NCBI GenBank assembly: GCA_016699575.1
Contig: CP064979.1
Span: forward strand, 2,480,001-2,544,000
From: Flavobacteriales bacterium
GTDB lineage: Bacteria > Bacteroidota > Bacteroidia > Flavobacteriales_F > PHOS-HE28
Direction of reading: 5' to 3'
DNA length: 64,000 nt
Below the pieces are notes generated by a model. It saw only the letters and a program-made list of their open reading frames with translations, was not told where the DNA came from and did no database searches. Made by a program: the position numbers and the translations under genes. Shown piece by piece: positions 1 through 6,548 of this stretch (position 1 is the stretch's first letter; every line of letters begins with the position of its first letter).

Positions 1-1067
1 TGCCATACAAGAAGTACAGGGAGATCATCCCCATCGGCGATGGCTATTCGGTGGTCCAGAACGATGCGGGTAAGCACGGCCTGATCGACGCTAAAGGTGT
101 TGAACTGGTGCCTTGTGAGTTTAACCGTCCAGATGGTGAGACCGGAATCGGTCCATACCTGGGCTCGGGCCATGTGCTGCTTTCGCGAAAGACAAATAGT
201 CCATGCGAGATCAAGGACCTGATCACTGGTAGATTTGCAGTCGGCCCGGCCAGAAAGCAGATTGTCTTTGCTGTCGGTGATGGCGCAGGGCCCGTGTACA
301 ATGTGAACTATCCGTCGGAGTTAACGGCCAATGGACTCGTGCCGGCAAGGGAGCGTATTGACTCTGACGTGCCATACACCTCGCCGATTGGATTCATTGA
401 CTTCTCGGGTGTGTGGGTGATAAAGCCCAAGTACCTCCGCGTGCATCCTTTCAGCGAAGGTCTGGCGGCTGTCATGATCGCTGATGAGTTCGGGGAGAAG
501 AAGTGGGGCTACATTGACCGGACGGGCAATTGGATTGTCACCCCTCGTTTCACCAAAGAACCTGGTGACTTCCATCACGGCCTCGCTTATGTAGAACCCA
601 AAGACATGAGCGACTTCCGTCTCGGATTCATCAACAGGAACGGTGACGTTGTTGTGAAGTGCTTTGCTACAGCTTCTGATGGATTCGCTAACGGTGTGTT
701 GGTTGCTGAACTCCAGAACGGACAACCACATATGCTCGTAGATACTACGGGCACGGCACGTCCCTTCCCGAAGAATGGTACGGCTTATGGGCAGGATTAC
801 GCCCTTTTCATCGATAGGTCCGGATGCCCTGTTGGGTGGACCATAGACCGGCAGGGAGGGTTTGTAGTTCGGCACCAGAGGTGGGGCCTGGTTGATCTCC
901 AAGGGACTTTGATAATTCCGCCTGTGTTCAATACAGATCTCAGCTTCGATCCTGTTAGCGGCTTATGCCTTACCTCGTTCACAGGAGGCGATGGCAAAAA
1001 GGTGGAGGGATACATAGATCGCACCGGAAGTTTCGTACTCGTTAAGGGCGCTGAATCGAAGTGGTGA
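1..1067 (+). CDS. WG-repeat protein (5' end outside the window)
   Basis: The frame is open to the left edge (first whole codon at base 3), so the true start lies upstream; a GTG at 51 is only an internal candidate. The protein is built of WG-type repeats of the form 'G.IDxxG..v.P.F', seen as HGLIDAKGVELVPCEF near the start, KWGYIDRTGNWIVTPRF in the middle, RWGLVDLQGTLIIPPVF and EGYIDRTGSFVLV near the end. WG repeats (KWG family) are common in Bacteroidota extracellular or periplasmic proteins, and no enzymatic role is known. No signal peptide can be judged because the N-terminus is missing. No partner gene is evident. Confidence 0.8.
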   Translation, partial: PYKKYREIIPIGDGYSVVQNDAGKHGLIDAKGVELVPCEFNRPDGETGIGPYLGSGHVLLSRKTNSPCEIKDLITGRFAVGPARKQIVFAVGDGAGPVYNVNYPSELTANGLVPARERIDSDVPYTSPIGFIDFSGVWVIKPKYLRVHPFSEGLAAVMIADEFGEKKWGYIDRTGNWIVTPRFTKEPGDFHHGLAYVEPKDMSDFRLGFINRNGDVVVKCFATASDGFANGVLVAELQNGQPHMLVDTTGTARPFPKNGTAYGQDYALFIDRSGCPVGWTIDRQGGFVVRHQRWGLVDLQGTLIIPPVFNTDLSFDPVSGLCLTSFTGGDGKKVEGYIDRTGSFVLVKGAESKW

Positions 1068-1179
1068 GGTCTATGCGGTTGTGGTCATGCAACCTAGTCT
1101 CACCTATCAAAACGGTCGGTATGGAAAGTGCTAAACGCAATGCCGCACCCATGATGAACCATGTTCACGTTTCGTAGCC

Positions 1180-2829
1180 ATGAGCAGAATTGCATTCTTG
1201 ATTTTGTTGGGTTTCACGTCCTCGAGCTGCTTACCACAGATTGCGTTTGGCGGGCAGTGGGACGCTCGGTTTGGTGGGTACTGGATGGAGGTGTTGACCT
1301 GTGCTGAAGAGACGAATGACGGAGGGTATGTGCTTGGCGGGTATACTTATCTTTCCGACACCACTGGTGATATCACCGAACCAGACCGAGGGTTAGAGGA
1401 CTACTGGGTTGTGAAAGTGGATTCGCTTGGGATCAAGCAATGGGATAAACGCTACGGAGGGATACATCACGACTATCTAACGGTCGTCAGACAAACCCGC
1501 GATGGAGGATACATCGTTGGCGGATTTTCCAATTCTGGTGCTACAGGCGACAAAAGCCAGCCAAGTTTCGGGAACTACGACTACTGGTTGTTGAAGACAG
1601 ACTCACTCGGTAGCATTCAGTGGGATCGGGTGTATGGCGGAAGCATCGGGGACGAGCTATACGGCCTGCGCCAGACATCGGATGGGGGCTACATAATCGG
1701 GGGCTTCTCGGATTCTGGTGTAAGTGGCAGCAAAACAGCGGTATCGTATGGGGCCGCCGACTTCTGGGTGGTCAAGGTCGACGAGAGTGGCACTCAACAA
1801 TGGGATAGGTCATATGGAGGGGACGATCGCGACAGGATTCAAGCGTTGGATCTGACGAAGGACGGCGGGTTTGTTTTCGGTGGGTACACGCGCTCAGACA
1901 GTGGCGGTACCAAGACTCAGGATACCTATGGAGCTTATGACTATTGGGTAGTGAAAACAGACTCGACTGGCAATCAGCAGTGGGATACCGATGTAGGTGG
2001 CACTGATGACGAGGAGTTGCATTCCTTGATAACGACCACTGACGATGGATTCATGTTGTTTGGTCTATCTGCCTCTGGCATCGGTGGCATCAAGACGGAA
2101 GCATCACAGGGTGAACTGGACTATTGGATGGTCAAACTCGATGCCCAAGGCCTGGTACAATGGGATAGAACTTTTGGTGGGTTGGATAACGATGGTGCCT
2201 TGGGTGATAACTGGCAGTTTGGGAGTATGGTGGGCCAAACAAATGATGGAGGCTACCTTTTGGTCAGTACCTCGGAGTCTCTAATTGGAGGGGACAAGTC
2301 AGAAGAAAACCTTGGGAGCAGGGACCCTTGGCTTGTCTGCACAGATTCACTGGGGAATCTCATTTGGGACAAGACGATTTTCACAATGGGGAACAGTCAC
2401 GGAGCCTTTGCTTGGCAGAAAGCCTCCGGGTGTTACATGGTTGCCGCGCAACTGAACGGCGGAGTAGGTGGATACGTGACGCAACCTACGCGAGGGAAGA
2501 CTGACTTCTGGCACACCCTTCTCTGCGATTCTGCGTTGGTCGCGGCATCGGGACCTTCTGCATTTGCCCGTGCCGAACCACTCTCAGTATTCCCGAACCC
2601 TACGGAATCACAAGTGGTGGTCTCAATCGCTGACCATGTGCTTGACGTGGTTGAAGTCTCGGCGAGGAATTCTCTGGGCCAAACATTGAGTCGGTTTTCA
2701 ATCAGTAACAGACCGGTTCGTTCGGTGAGCATTGACCTGAGTCAATATCCAGACGGCTTGTACTTCATCGCTGTCGATTGCGGTGGAAGTCGGACATGGA
2801 ATAAGGTCATCAAGCAGTCCGCCAACTGA
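1180..2829 (+). CDS. T9SS type A cargo protein with exact 60-residue repeats
   Basis: 549 residues. The N-terminus is a signal peptide (hydrophobic ILLGFTSSSCL followed by polar sequence). The body is a tandem repeat of about six units of the form DGGY..GG(F/Y)...DYWVVK.DS.G..QWD..YGG. The TGGGAT codons of QWD fall at 1441, 1621, 1801, 1981 and 2161, an exact 180-nt (60-codon) period. This suggests beta-propeller-like blades. The C-terminus (from about residue 465) carries LSVFPNPTES and ends in YPDGLYFIAV...VIKQ, the usual type A T9SS sorting domain. It is therefore predicted to be exported and surface-anchored or released; substrate or ligand unknown. Confidence 0.85.
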   Translation: MSRIAFLILLGFTSSSCLPQIAFGGQWDARFGGYWMEVLTCAEETNDGGYVLGGYTYLSDTTGDITEPDRGLEDYWVVKVDSLGIKQWDKRYGGIHHDYLTVVRQTRDGGYIVGGFSNSGATGDKSQPSFGNYDYWLLKTDSLGSIQWDRVYGGSIGDELYGLRQTSDGGYIIGGFSDSGVSGSKTAVSYGAADFWVVKVDESGTQQWDRSYGGDDRDRIQALDLTKDGGFVFGGYTRSDSGGTKTQDTYGAYDYWVVKTDSTGNQQWDTDVGGTDDEELHSLITTTDDGFMLFGLSASGIGGIKTEASQGELDYWMVKLDAQGLVQWDRTFGGLDNDGALGDNWQFGSMVGQTNDGGYLLVSTSESLIGGDKSEENLGSRDPWLVCTDSLGNLIWDKTIFTMGNSHGAFAWQKASGCYMVAAQLNGGVGGYVTQPTRGKTDFWHTLLCDSALVAASGPSAFARAEPLSVFPNPTESQVVVSIADHVLDVVEVSARNSLGQTLSRFSISNRPVRSVSIDLSQYPDGLYFIAVDCGGSRTWNKVIKQSAN

Positions 2830-2861
2830 ATCCAGTATCTGGTTTGAGTACCATCACCACC

Positions 2862-3000
2862 ATGCCCCGCCTCATCGTGCACGGTCGTGATCTCGCTCGC
2901 CGGCTACGGCGCCGGCCTGCCTGCCGCAGGCAGGTCCGCAACAATCATTGGAGGCTCCGCTCGGCATCGGCGGTGAGGCCTTGCACGAACGGATGCTACG
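2862..3000 (+). pseudogene. Remnant copy 1 of a dihydrofolate-reductase-family gene 5' end
   Basis: The ATG at 2862 starts MPRLIVHG, followed by a 2-base deletion and then, in the shifted frame, ISLAGYGAG and further on SLEAPLGIGGEALHERMLRS. These are the N-terminal motifs of the RibD C-terminal/DHFR-like family (MxxVIVxxxxSLDGYxAGP...LGxGGExLHxW). A perfect 19-nt palindrome (2916-2934) sits inside the remnant. Similarity stops at about 3000, where the end of hicA begins. Related remnants lie at 4983, 5383 and 6483. Not functional as a protein. Confidence 0.7.
2916..2934. repeat. 19-nt perfect palindrome (9+1+9)
   Basis: CCTGCCTGC-C-GCAGGCAGG is a perfect inverted repeat with a one-base centre. 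It interrupts the DHFR-like remnant between the GYGAG and QQSLEAPLG motifs, which look adjacent in copy 2 at 4983. The same 9+1+9 geometry with different sequence occurs at 44414-44432. Confidence 0.6.
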
Positions 3001-3001
3001 C

Positions 3002-3152
3002 TCAGAACAACAAGGCAAGCAACTCCTCGCGCGTTATCTGGTGATGCGCCGCGACATCGCCGAGGATCCCTGCCAACGTGCCGACCTTGATCGGCCGATG
3101 GTCCGGAATGGTGATGTGATGGGTTCCATGCCTTGAGGAGGTCAGCCGGATG
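3002..3152 (-). pseudogene. hicA: 3' part of hicA toxin gene, separated by the IS
   Basis: Reading leftward from the IS border, the minus strand encodes HIRLTSSRHGTHHITIPDHR followed by PIKVGTLAGILGDVAAHHQITREELLALLF and a TGA at 3002-3004. This is the C-terminal half of a HicA-family mRNA interferase: the conserved GSHxxxT...H(H)ITIPxHxPIxxGTLxxIL region containing the catalytic His motif. The N-terminal half is at 4414-4505. With no start codon of its own this piece is probably not expressed, so the toxin should be inactive. Confidence 0.85.
3149..3152. repeat. Target-site duplication GATG, left
   Basis: GATG directly precedes the left IS end at 3153 and is repeated immediately after the right end (4414-4417). 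A 4-bp duplication is typical of the IS407-type subgroup of the IS3 family. Confidence 0.75.
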
Positions 3153-3168
3153 TGTAAGCACCCCCATT

Positions 3169-4065
3169 TTAGGCGCAGCGGTTTGTAAAGGTACTTTTGA
3201 GTGTGGTGGTGTTGTGGATGTCCTGTTGAACTGTGGGGAAGTCCGCGCGTGAGCCTGTGTAGTGGGCAGGGAGTTGTCCACATTTCAACAGGAACGCACG
3301 GGGCGATAAGCGCAGCAACGACCTGTGCGGGCGCTGGTTGTTATAGCGCCACATCCACTCTTGCGTGATGGTGCGTACTTGGTCCAGGCGTTCGAAGATC
3401 CACGCATTGAGCACTTCGGTCCGGTACGTTTTGTTGAAGCGCTCGACCAAGCCGTTCTGCATGGGCATGCCCGGCTGGATGTAGGTGAAGGCGATCCCAT
3501 TGGATGCGGCCCATTCCTGCATGGCGTGTGCGATGAACTCCGGGCCATTGTCCATGCGAAGGCGTTCGGGCTTACCACGCCAGGCGATCAGCTGGTCCAG
3601 CTCACGGATCACGCGTGCAGCAGGCAGAGAGGTGTCGACCGCTATGCACAAGGCTTCCCGGTTGAAGTCATCGATCACGTTGAAAGTGCGGTACTTGCGA
3701 CCGGTCACCAGCGCATCGCTCATGAAGTCCATGCTCCAAGTGATGTTCGGGCCGATGGGCAGAACGATCGGGTCCTTCACCCGCTCGGGCACCCGGCGCT
3801 TCGTACGCCTGCGCAAGTGCAGGTCCGCCTCCTTGTAGAGCCTGTGCACCCGCTTGTGGTTGGCCCCGGTCCCCTCAGTGACCATCTGGTCGAAGGTCAG
3901 ACCGAACCCCCATGTGGGGTTCTGATCCACCACTCGCATCATGTGCTCGATCACTTCCGCATCGTTCTTCTCCTTGGGCGCATAGCGATACACGCTCGCA
4001 CTCAAGTTCAACAGCTTGCAGGCCCGGCGTTCGCTGTACTGGCGCTGTTCGACCAGTCGGCGCAC
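3169..4065 (-). CDS. IS3-family transposase OrfB (DDE integrase core)
   Basis: 298 residues from a GTG at 4065, although the frame is open to about 4097 and is most likely translated as an OrfAB fusion by -1 frameshifting. The N-terminal HTH_21-like part (RRACKLLNLSASVYRY) is followed by an rve integrase core with the DDE triad in TWSMDFMSDAL (Asp), RMDNGPEF (Asp) and NGLVERFNKTYR (Glu). The terminal RYNNQRPHRSL motif is also typical of IS3 transposases. The stop codon lies a few bases inside the left inverted repeat. Length and motifs look complete, so the element could still transpose. Downstream of orfA in the same transcript. Confidence 0.93.
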   Translation of the reverse strand: MRRLVEQRQYSERRACKLLNLSASVYRYAPKEKNDAEVIEHMMRVVDQNPTWGFGLTFDQMVTEGTGANHKRVHRLYKEADLHLRRRTKRRVPERVKDPIVLPIGPNITWSMDFMSDALVTGRKYRTFNVIDDFNREALCIAVDTSLPAARVIRELDQLIAWRGKPERLRMDNGPEFIAHAMQEWAASNGIAFTYIQPGMPMQNGLVERFNKTYRTEVLNAWIFERLDQVRTITQEWMWRYNNQRPHRSLLRLSPRAFLLKCGQLPAHYTGSRADFPTVQQDIHNTTTLKSTFTNRCA

Positions 4066-4088
4066 GACCTCTCGTTTGTCGTCCGGGC

Positions 4089-4355
4089 CTACAACTTTCC
4101 CTCGATGATCTCCTTGAGCACCTGGCGGTCCATCTGGGCCTCGGTGTACATCTTCTCAAGGCGCGCATACTTGGCCTTCAGCTCCTTGAACTCCTTGAGC
4201 TGGTTGGCGTCCAGGCCGCTGTACTTGGCCTTCCACTGATAGAACGTCGGCTGGCTCACGCCATGCTCCCGGCACACGTCCGAAACCTTCTTGCCTGCCT
4301 CATGCTCGCGCAGCATCGCAATGATCTGCGTCTCGGTGAATCTGCTCTTTCTCAT
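4089..4355 (-). CDS. IS3-family transposase OrfA (HTH protein)
   Basis: 88 residues from ATG at 4355 (a further Met three codons upstream is possible). It begins MRKSRFTETQIIAMLREHEA and continues with KVSDVCREHGVSQPTFYQWK, the helix-turn-helix of HTH_Tnp_1 (IS3/IS911 OrfA). A leucine-zipper-like segment (LKEFKELKAKYARLEKMYTEAQ) follows, used for oligomerisation in this family. Near its 3' end the sequence GGGAAAG (4095-4101, minus strand) is a slippery heptamer in the correct phase (G GGA AAG) for a -1 slip into orfB. Without slipping, translation stops at the TAG at 4089-4091. Confidence 0.93.
   Translation of the reverse strand: MRKSRFTETQIIAMLREHEAGKKVSDVCREHGVSQPTFYQWKAKYSGLDANQLKEFKELKAKYARLEKMYTEAQMDRQVLKEIIEGKL
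4095..4101 (-). promoter_or_regulatory. Programmed -1 frameshift heptamer GGGAAAG
   Basis: On the minus strand the last codons of orfA read GAG GGA AAG TTG TAG. The heptamer G GGA AAG has the X XXY YYZ phase, and a -1 slip carries ribosomes into the frame that opens into orfB (VVGPDDKREVVRRLVEQ). This is the standard way IS3 elements make the OrfAB transposase. Confidence 0.75.
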
Positions 4356-4413
4356 CCTGATCAAGTTTAGGTGGTTCTACTTCCACCTGCACCTGTTTCA
4401 GGGGGTGCTTACA

Positions 4414-4417
4414 GATG
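4414..4417. repeat. Target-site duplication GATG, right
   Basis: Second copy of the GATG found at 3149-3152, directly abutting the IS right end at 4413. Confidence 0.75.
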
Positions 4418-4505
4418 GGCTGCCGCTCTGTCTCGTCACTTCGTATCCCAGCTTGCCCCGGGCCTTGATCAGTTCCTTGCCCGTGAGGTCGCGCGGGATC
4501 CTCAT
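4414..4505 (-). pseudogene. hicA: 5' part of hicA toxin gene, truncated by the IS
   Basis: From ATG at 4505 the minus strand encodes MRIPRDLTGKELIKARGKLG and then YEVTRQSGS before running into the IS, where it ends after a few codons (PSVSTP, stop). This is the N-terminal half of a HicA toxin (MxxxxxxGxELIKxLxKxGYxxxRQxGSH). Its ATG overlaps the stop of hicB (ATGA), showing operon coupling. Removing the IS and one GATG gives GSPSG-stop rather than GSHIRLT, so one base is also missing at the junction: either hicA was already frameshifted or an indel followed insertion. Confidence 0.85.
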
Positions 4506-4708
4506 GCAGCGATCACGATCTCCTTCACCATGTGCAGGCGGATCACCTTGGGCATTTGATCGGCCTCGAAGTGGGTGGCCACGGCGTCCTTCACGTTGGC
4601 CTTCAACTGCTCCCGGTCATCGCCATCGGTGAAGATCGAATGGTCGAGAGCGCGAGCTTCGAAGCCACCTTCGGGCGACTCGTCAACGATGAAGATGATC
4701 TCCTTCAT
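4502..4708 (-). CDS. HicB-like antitoxin
   Basis: 68 residues from ATG at 4708, chosen over an upstream ATG at 4741 because it lies 4 nt after the DUF433 stop and matches family starts. Sequence MKEIIFIVDESPEGGFEARA, then LDHSIFTDGDDREQLKANVKDAV and PKVIRLHMVKE, fits the small HicB-like partner proteins often misannotated as 2-oxoisovalerate dehydrogenase, which sit beside hicA. It folds as a degraded RNase-H-like HicB domain without a separate DNA-binding tail. Its stop overlaps the hicA start (ATGA). In this family it neutralises HicA; here the toxin is broken, so the antitoxin is orphaned. Confidence 0.8.
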   Translation of the reverse strand: MKEIIFIVDESPEGGFEARALDHSIFTDGDDREQLKANVKDAVATHFEADQMPKVIRLHMVKEIVIAA

Positions 4709-4712
4709 GGGT

Positions 4713-4916
4713 TCAACCGTTGTTCGTTCTGGTCCATTCACGCACGGCTTGAATGTGTTCAGCCTTCAAAGTCGGGAAGCTCTCAAGCAACATTTCATTG
4801 CTCCAGCCATCGGCCAAGCGGCCTTGGATGTGCTCCACAGCCAAGCGCGTACCCTTGATGACGAGCTTACCGCCAAGGATGGCCTTGTCACTGGTGATGT
4901 GCTGCTGCCAGTTCAT
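4713..4916 (-). CDS. DUF433 domain protein (antitoxin-like)
   Basis: 67 residues: MNWQQHITSDKAILGGKLVI, then KGTRLAVEHIQGRLADGWSNEMLLESFPTLKAEHIQAVREW. This is a typical DUF433 protein (HITxDPxILGGKPVIKGTRI...DGWxxEEILxxYPxL), a winged-helix-like fold often acting as antitoxin and usually paired with a DUF5615 PIN-like toxin. No DUF5615 gene follows; instead hicB begins 4 nt downstream in the same direction. The three genes therefore form one operon (DUF433, hicB, broken hicA). Whether DUF433 autoregulates this operon is inference. Confidence 0.85.
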   Translation of the reverse strand: MNWQQHITSDKAILGGKLVIKGTRLAVEHIQGRLADGWSNEMLLESFPTLKAEHIQAVREWTRTNNG

Positions 4917-4956
4917 GCCCCGAAGTTAGGATGATCGCTCCGTGATCGCTGATGGC

Positions 4957-5062
4957 CAACTTTGCAATACAACGACCCCTCCATGCCACGCCTCATCGTC
5001 AACGGTTTCACCATTTCGCTCGACGGCTACGGTGCCGGTCAGCAGTGATCACTGGAAGCCCC
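4957..5062 (+). pseudogene. Remnant copy 2 of DHFR-family 5' end with promoter-like box
   Basis: CAACTTTG at 4957-4964 (like the Bacteroidota TAnnTTTG -7 box) is followed 18 nt later by ATG at 4983, encoding MPRLIVNGFTISLDGYGAGQ and one more Gln before a TGA at 5046-5048. Beyond the stop SLEAP can still be read in frame, so similarity to copy 1 continues to about 5062, where the stop of the next minus-strand gene lies. This is the best preserved copy of the start of the family. A 21-residue peptide could be made but is unlikely to be functional. Confidence 0.65.
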
Positions 5063-5329
5063 TTAGTCTAGGAACCTCAGGCGTGAGCCTACCGGCACAT
5101 CTGGCTTGTGCAGGCTAGGGAGCAAGTACACCTCCTGCTCGACCGGTGTGCGTTGTCGCCGATGCAAGAACTGCTTGAAGGCTTCTGTCTTGAGCACAGT
5201 GCCATTCGGTGTGACGACTTCAGCGTTGTGAGTCACTCTTACATTCCGTTCCGTGGTCTCGGCTATGACTGCTACCACGCCACGACCTGTTATCTCGAAC
5301 ACCTCAATGATGTCGTACTCTGTTGCCAT
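5063..5329 (-). CDS. Small protein resembling EF-Tu domain 2 (beta-barrel)
   Basis: 88 residues from ATG at 5329 (MATEYDIIEVFEITGRGVVA); an upstream ATG at 5371 would add 14 unlikely residues. The run of VFEITGRGVVAV, a central GTVLKT and LLPSLHKPDVPVGSRLRF near the C-terminus parallels domain 2 of translational GTPases (VFxITGRGTVVxGxV...GTVLK...LLLRGIxxxDVxRGxVL). No GTPase domain is present. Such solitary barrels occur as stand-alone small proteins in Bacteroidota, and their role is not established. The gene is alone between two DHFR-remnant repeats, convergent with the remnant upstream of it. The family resemblance is from motif reading only. Confidence 0.6.
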   Translation of the reverse strand: MATEYDIIEVFEITGRGVVAVIAETTERNVRVTHNAEVVTPNGTVLKTEAFKQFLHRRQRTPVEQEVYLLPSLHKPDVPVGSRLRFLD

Positions 5330-5357
5330 GGCGATGCAATCTAATCTTGATCCGTCC

Positions 5358-5427
5358 CAACTTTGATCCACAACAATCCACCATGCCCCGCCTCATCGTC
5401 CACGGTTCCACCATCTCGCTCGCCTAA
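5358..5427 (+). pseudogene. Remnant copy 3 of DHFR-family 5' end with promoter-like box
   Basis: CAACTTTG at 5358-5365, then ATG at 5383 encoding MPRLIVHGSTISLA and TAA at 5425-5427. Identity with copies 2 and 4 covers the box, the spacer length (17-20 nt) and about 42 coding bases, then stops abruptly. Same orientation as the other copies. Confidence 0.65.
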
Positions 5428-5496
5428 GCGCTCCTCTATCCAGGTCACGCTTCGTCAGAATTTCTGTCGCTGTGCGAGGAACTCGGGGACGGTCGC

Positions 5497-6315
5497 TCAC
5501 TTCTTCCGAACTCGCGCCACACAACGGAATCCCAGCCACGCTTCCGGTTTGTGGTAGTGCTGCACACTATTAGGTGAGGCCTCACTCGCTGGATGCGCGT
5601 AAGAGCCACCTTTGGCAATGCCAGGGGTCGAAGTCATCTCGGCGGCGTTACCCCGCATGTTGTACAGATTCATGGTGTCAGGCAGGTAACCTTGGACCGG
5701 CGTGAGTTCGGAGCCGGGTCGAAGGAACGCTCGTTTCCCGTTGAGCTGCTTGTGACATGGCTGGCAATTGTAGTTGAACACAGCACAGCGGCCATTCGTA
5801 CTGTCACGGATGCCCAGAAGCCGTTCATACTCCTCCGGTGTAGGGAGCTGGAACTCCACTTCTCCCTCCACGCGCTGATATTCGCCATGGTTCTTTGTTC
5901 TCCATGCGCAATAGGCCATGGCTTGCTCATAAGTGATTCCGGCGATCGGATAGTCCATGAACCGCCTTGCGCGAATGCGTTGCGCCTTGGTCGTCACGCT
6001 ATCGCTCGGTACGGTGGCAGAGATCGACCTGTACATTCTTGTCAAGCCTTTGACAGTGCTCATGCTTCCCGTCCGGTCCCCATAGAAGAGCAAGCCATAC
6101 GGCAGGTCGCGGATCACGGTCGGATCGGGCATGGCCATGTCGGGGTGCTCCTTGGCAAAGGAGATCATTTCTCCAACCGACATTTCCTCGCAGTCGATGA
6201 ACGTGCTGTCGTTGATGCGCTCCATGGCATACAGGCCGAAGTCGCGGGCGCTCTGGGCCATCGCGCTTGGTAGGAGGTAGAAGGCCAGCATGACGGATGT
6301 CAGCCATCCCTTCAT
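5497..6315 (-). CDS. Secreted formylglycine-generating-enzyme-like (SUMF1) protein
   Basis: 272 residues from ATG at 6315, chosen because it opens directly into a signal peptide (MKGWLTSVMLAFYLLPSAMA). The mature part has the SUMF1/FGE fold signature: YPIAGITYEQAMAYCAWRT (matching 'PV..vsw.dA..yc.W'), LPTPEEYERLLGI, MYNMRGN-like YNMRGNAAEM ('D..GNvwEW'), AKGGSYAHPA ('rGGSw') and GFRCVARV at the end ('GFR.ar'). In Bacteroidota these proteins often take part in gliding/T9SS (GldJ/GldK-like) or modify sulfatases; no sulfatase gene is adjacent, so the role is open. It sits alone between remnant copies 3 and 4. Confidence 0.85.
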   Translation of the reverse strand: MKGWLTSVMLAFYLLPSAMAQSARDFGLYAMERINDSTFIDCEEMSVGEMISFAKEHPDMAMPDPTVIRDLPYGLLFYGDRTGSMSTVKGLTRMYRSISATVPSDSVTTKAQRIRARRFMDYPIAGITYEQAMAYCAWRTKNHGEYQRVEGEVEFQLPTPEEYERLLGIRDSTNGRCAVFNYNCQPCHKQLNGKRAFLRPGSELTPVQGYLPDTMNLYNMRGNAAEMTSTPGIAKGGSYAHPASEASPNSVQHYHKPEAWLGFRCVARVRKK

Positions 6316-6342
6316 CAGATCAAATGGTTCCACGGTTACCAT

Positions 6343-6454
6343 GCCTGTTGATCAAACTTAGGAAGGACGGAAAGGACGCGAAGTCGTTGTGCGCAAGAGC
6401 ATGGCTTACAGCATCGTTTGAAATGCAGTAACGACGATCGACCGTGAAGAGTAT
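6343..6454. other. Intergenic region upstream of remnant copy 4
   Basis: No coding feature on either strand that I can support. It holds the divergent region of the SUMF1-like gene (start 6315) and the upstream part of the remnant repeat unit. Confidence 0.4.
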
Positions 6455-6542
6455 CAACTTTGGTCTGCAAGACCAGCGCACCGTGCCCCGCCTCAGCGTC
6501 CACGGATTCACCATCTCGCTCGAGCGGCGTGCTCATCTTTGA
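6455..6542 (+). pseudogene. Remnant copy 4 of DHFR-family 5' end with promoter-like box
   Basis: CAACTTTG at 6455-6462, then GTG at 6483 in place of ATG, encoding PRLSVHGFTISLE and a few unrelated residues to TGA at 6540-6542. Only 6 nt separate it from the DUF2200 start at 6549, so its promoter-like box could drive that gene. Confidence 0.6.
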
Positions 6543-6548
6543 AAGGCC

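Larger units (their letters stand above)
3153..4413 (-). mobile_element. IS3-family insertion sequence, 1261 bp, inserted in hicA
   Basis: Both ends carry the perfect 13-nt inverted repeat TGTAAGCACCCCC (3153-3165; complement at 4401-4413), beginning TG and ending CA as in IS3 elements. A GATG target duplication flanks it. It encodes two overlapping minus-strand frames, orfA and orfB, joined by a -1 frameshift signal, and no frame is broken, so it looks recently active. It splits the toxin gene of a HicBA pair. Assignment to the IS407-like subgroup is inferred from the 4-bp duplication and size; a similarity search would decide. Confidence 0.9.

Noticed and set aside
1441..2180. CRISPR-like spacing of 180-nt repeats
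   Set aside because: The repeat is coding, with degenerate sequence between; no conserved short direct repeat with unique spacers.
2862..6542. Integron-like cassette array with attC sites
   Set aside because: No integrase gene and no R'/R'' core (GTTRRRY/RYYYAAC) pairs; boundaries are pieces of a reductase gene with a promoter-like box, not folded attC sites.
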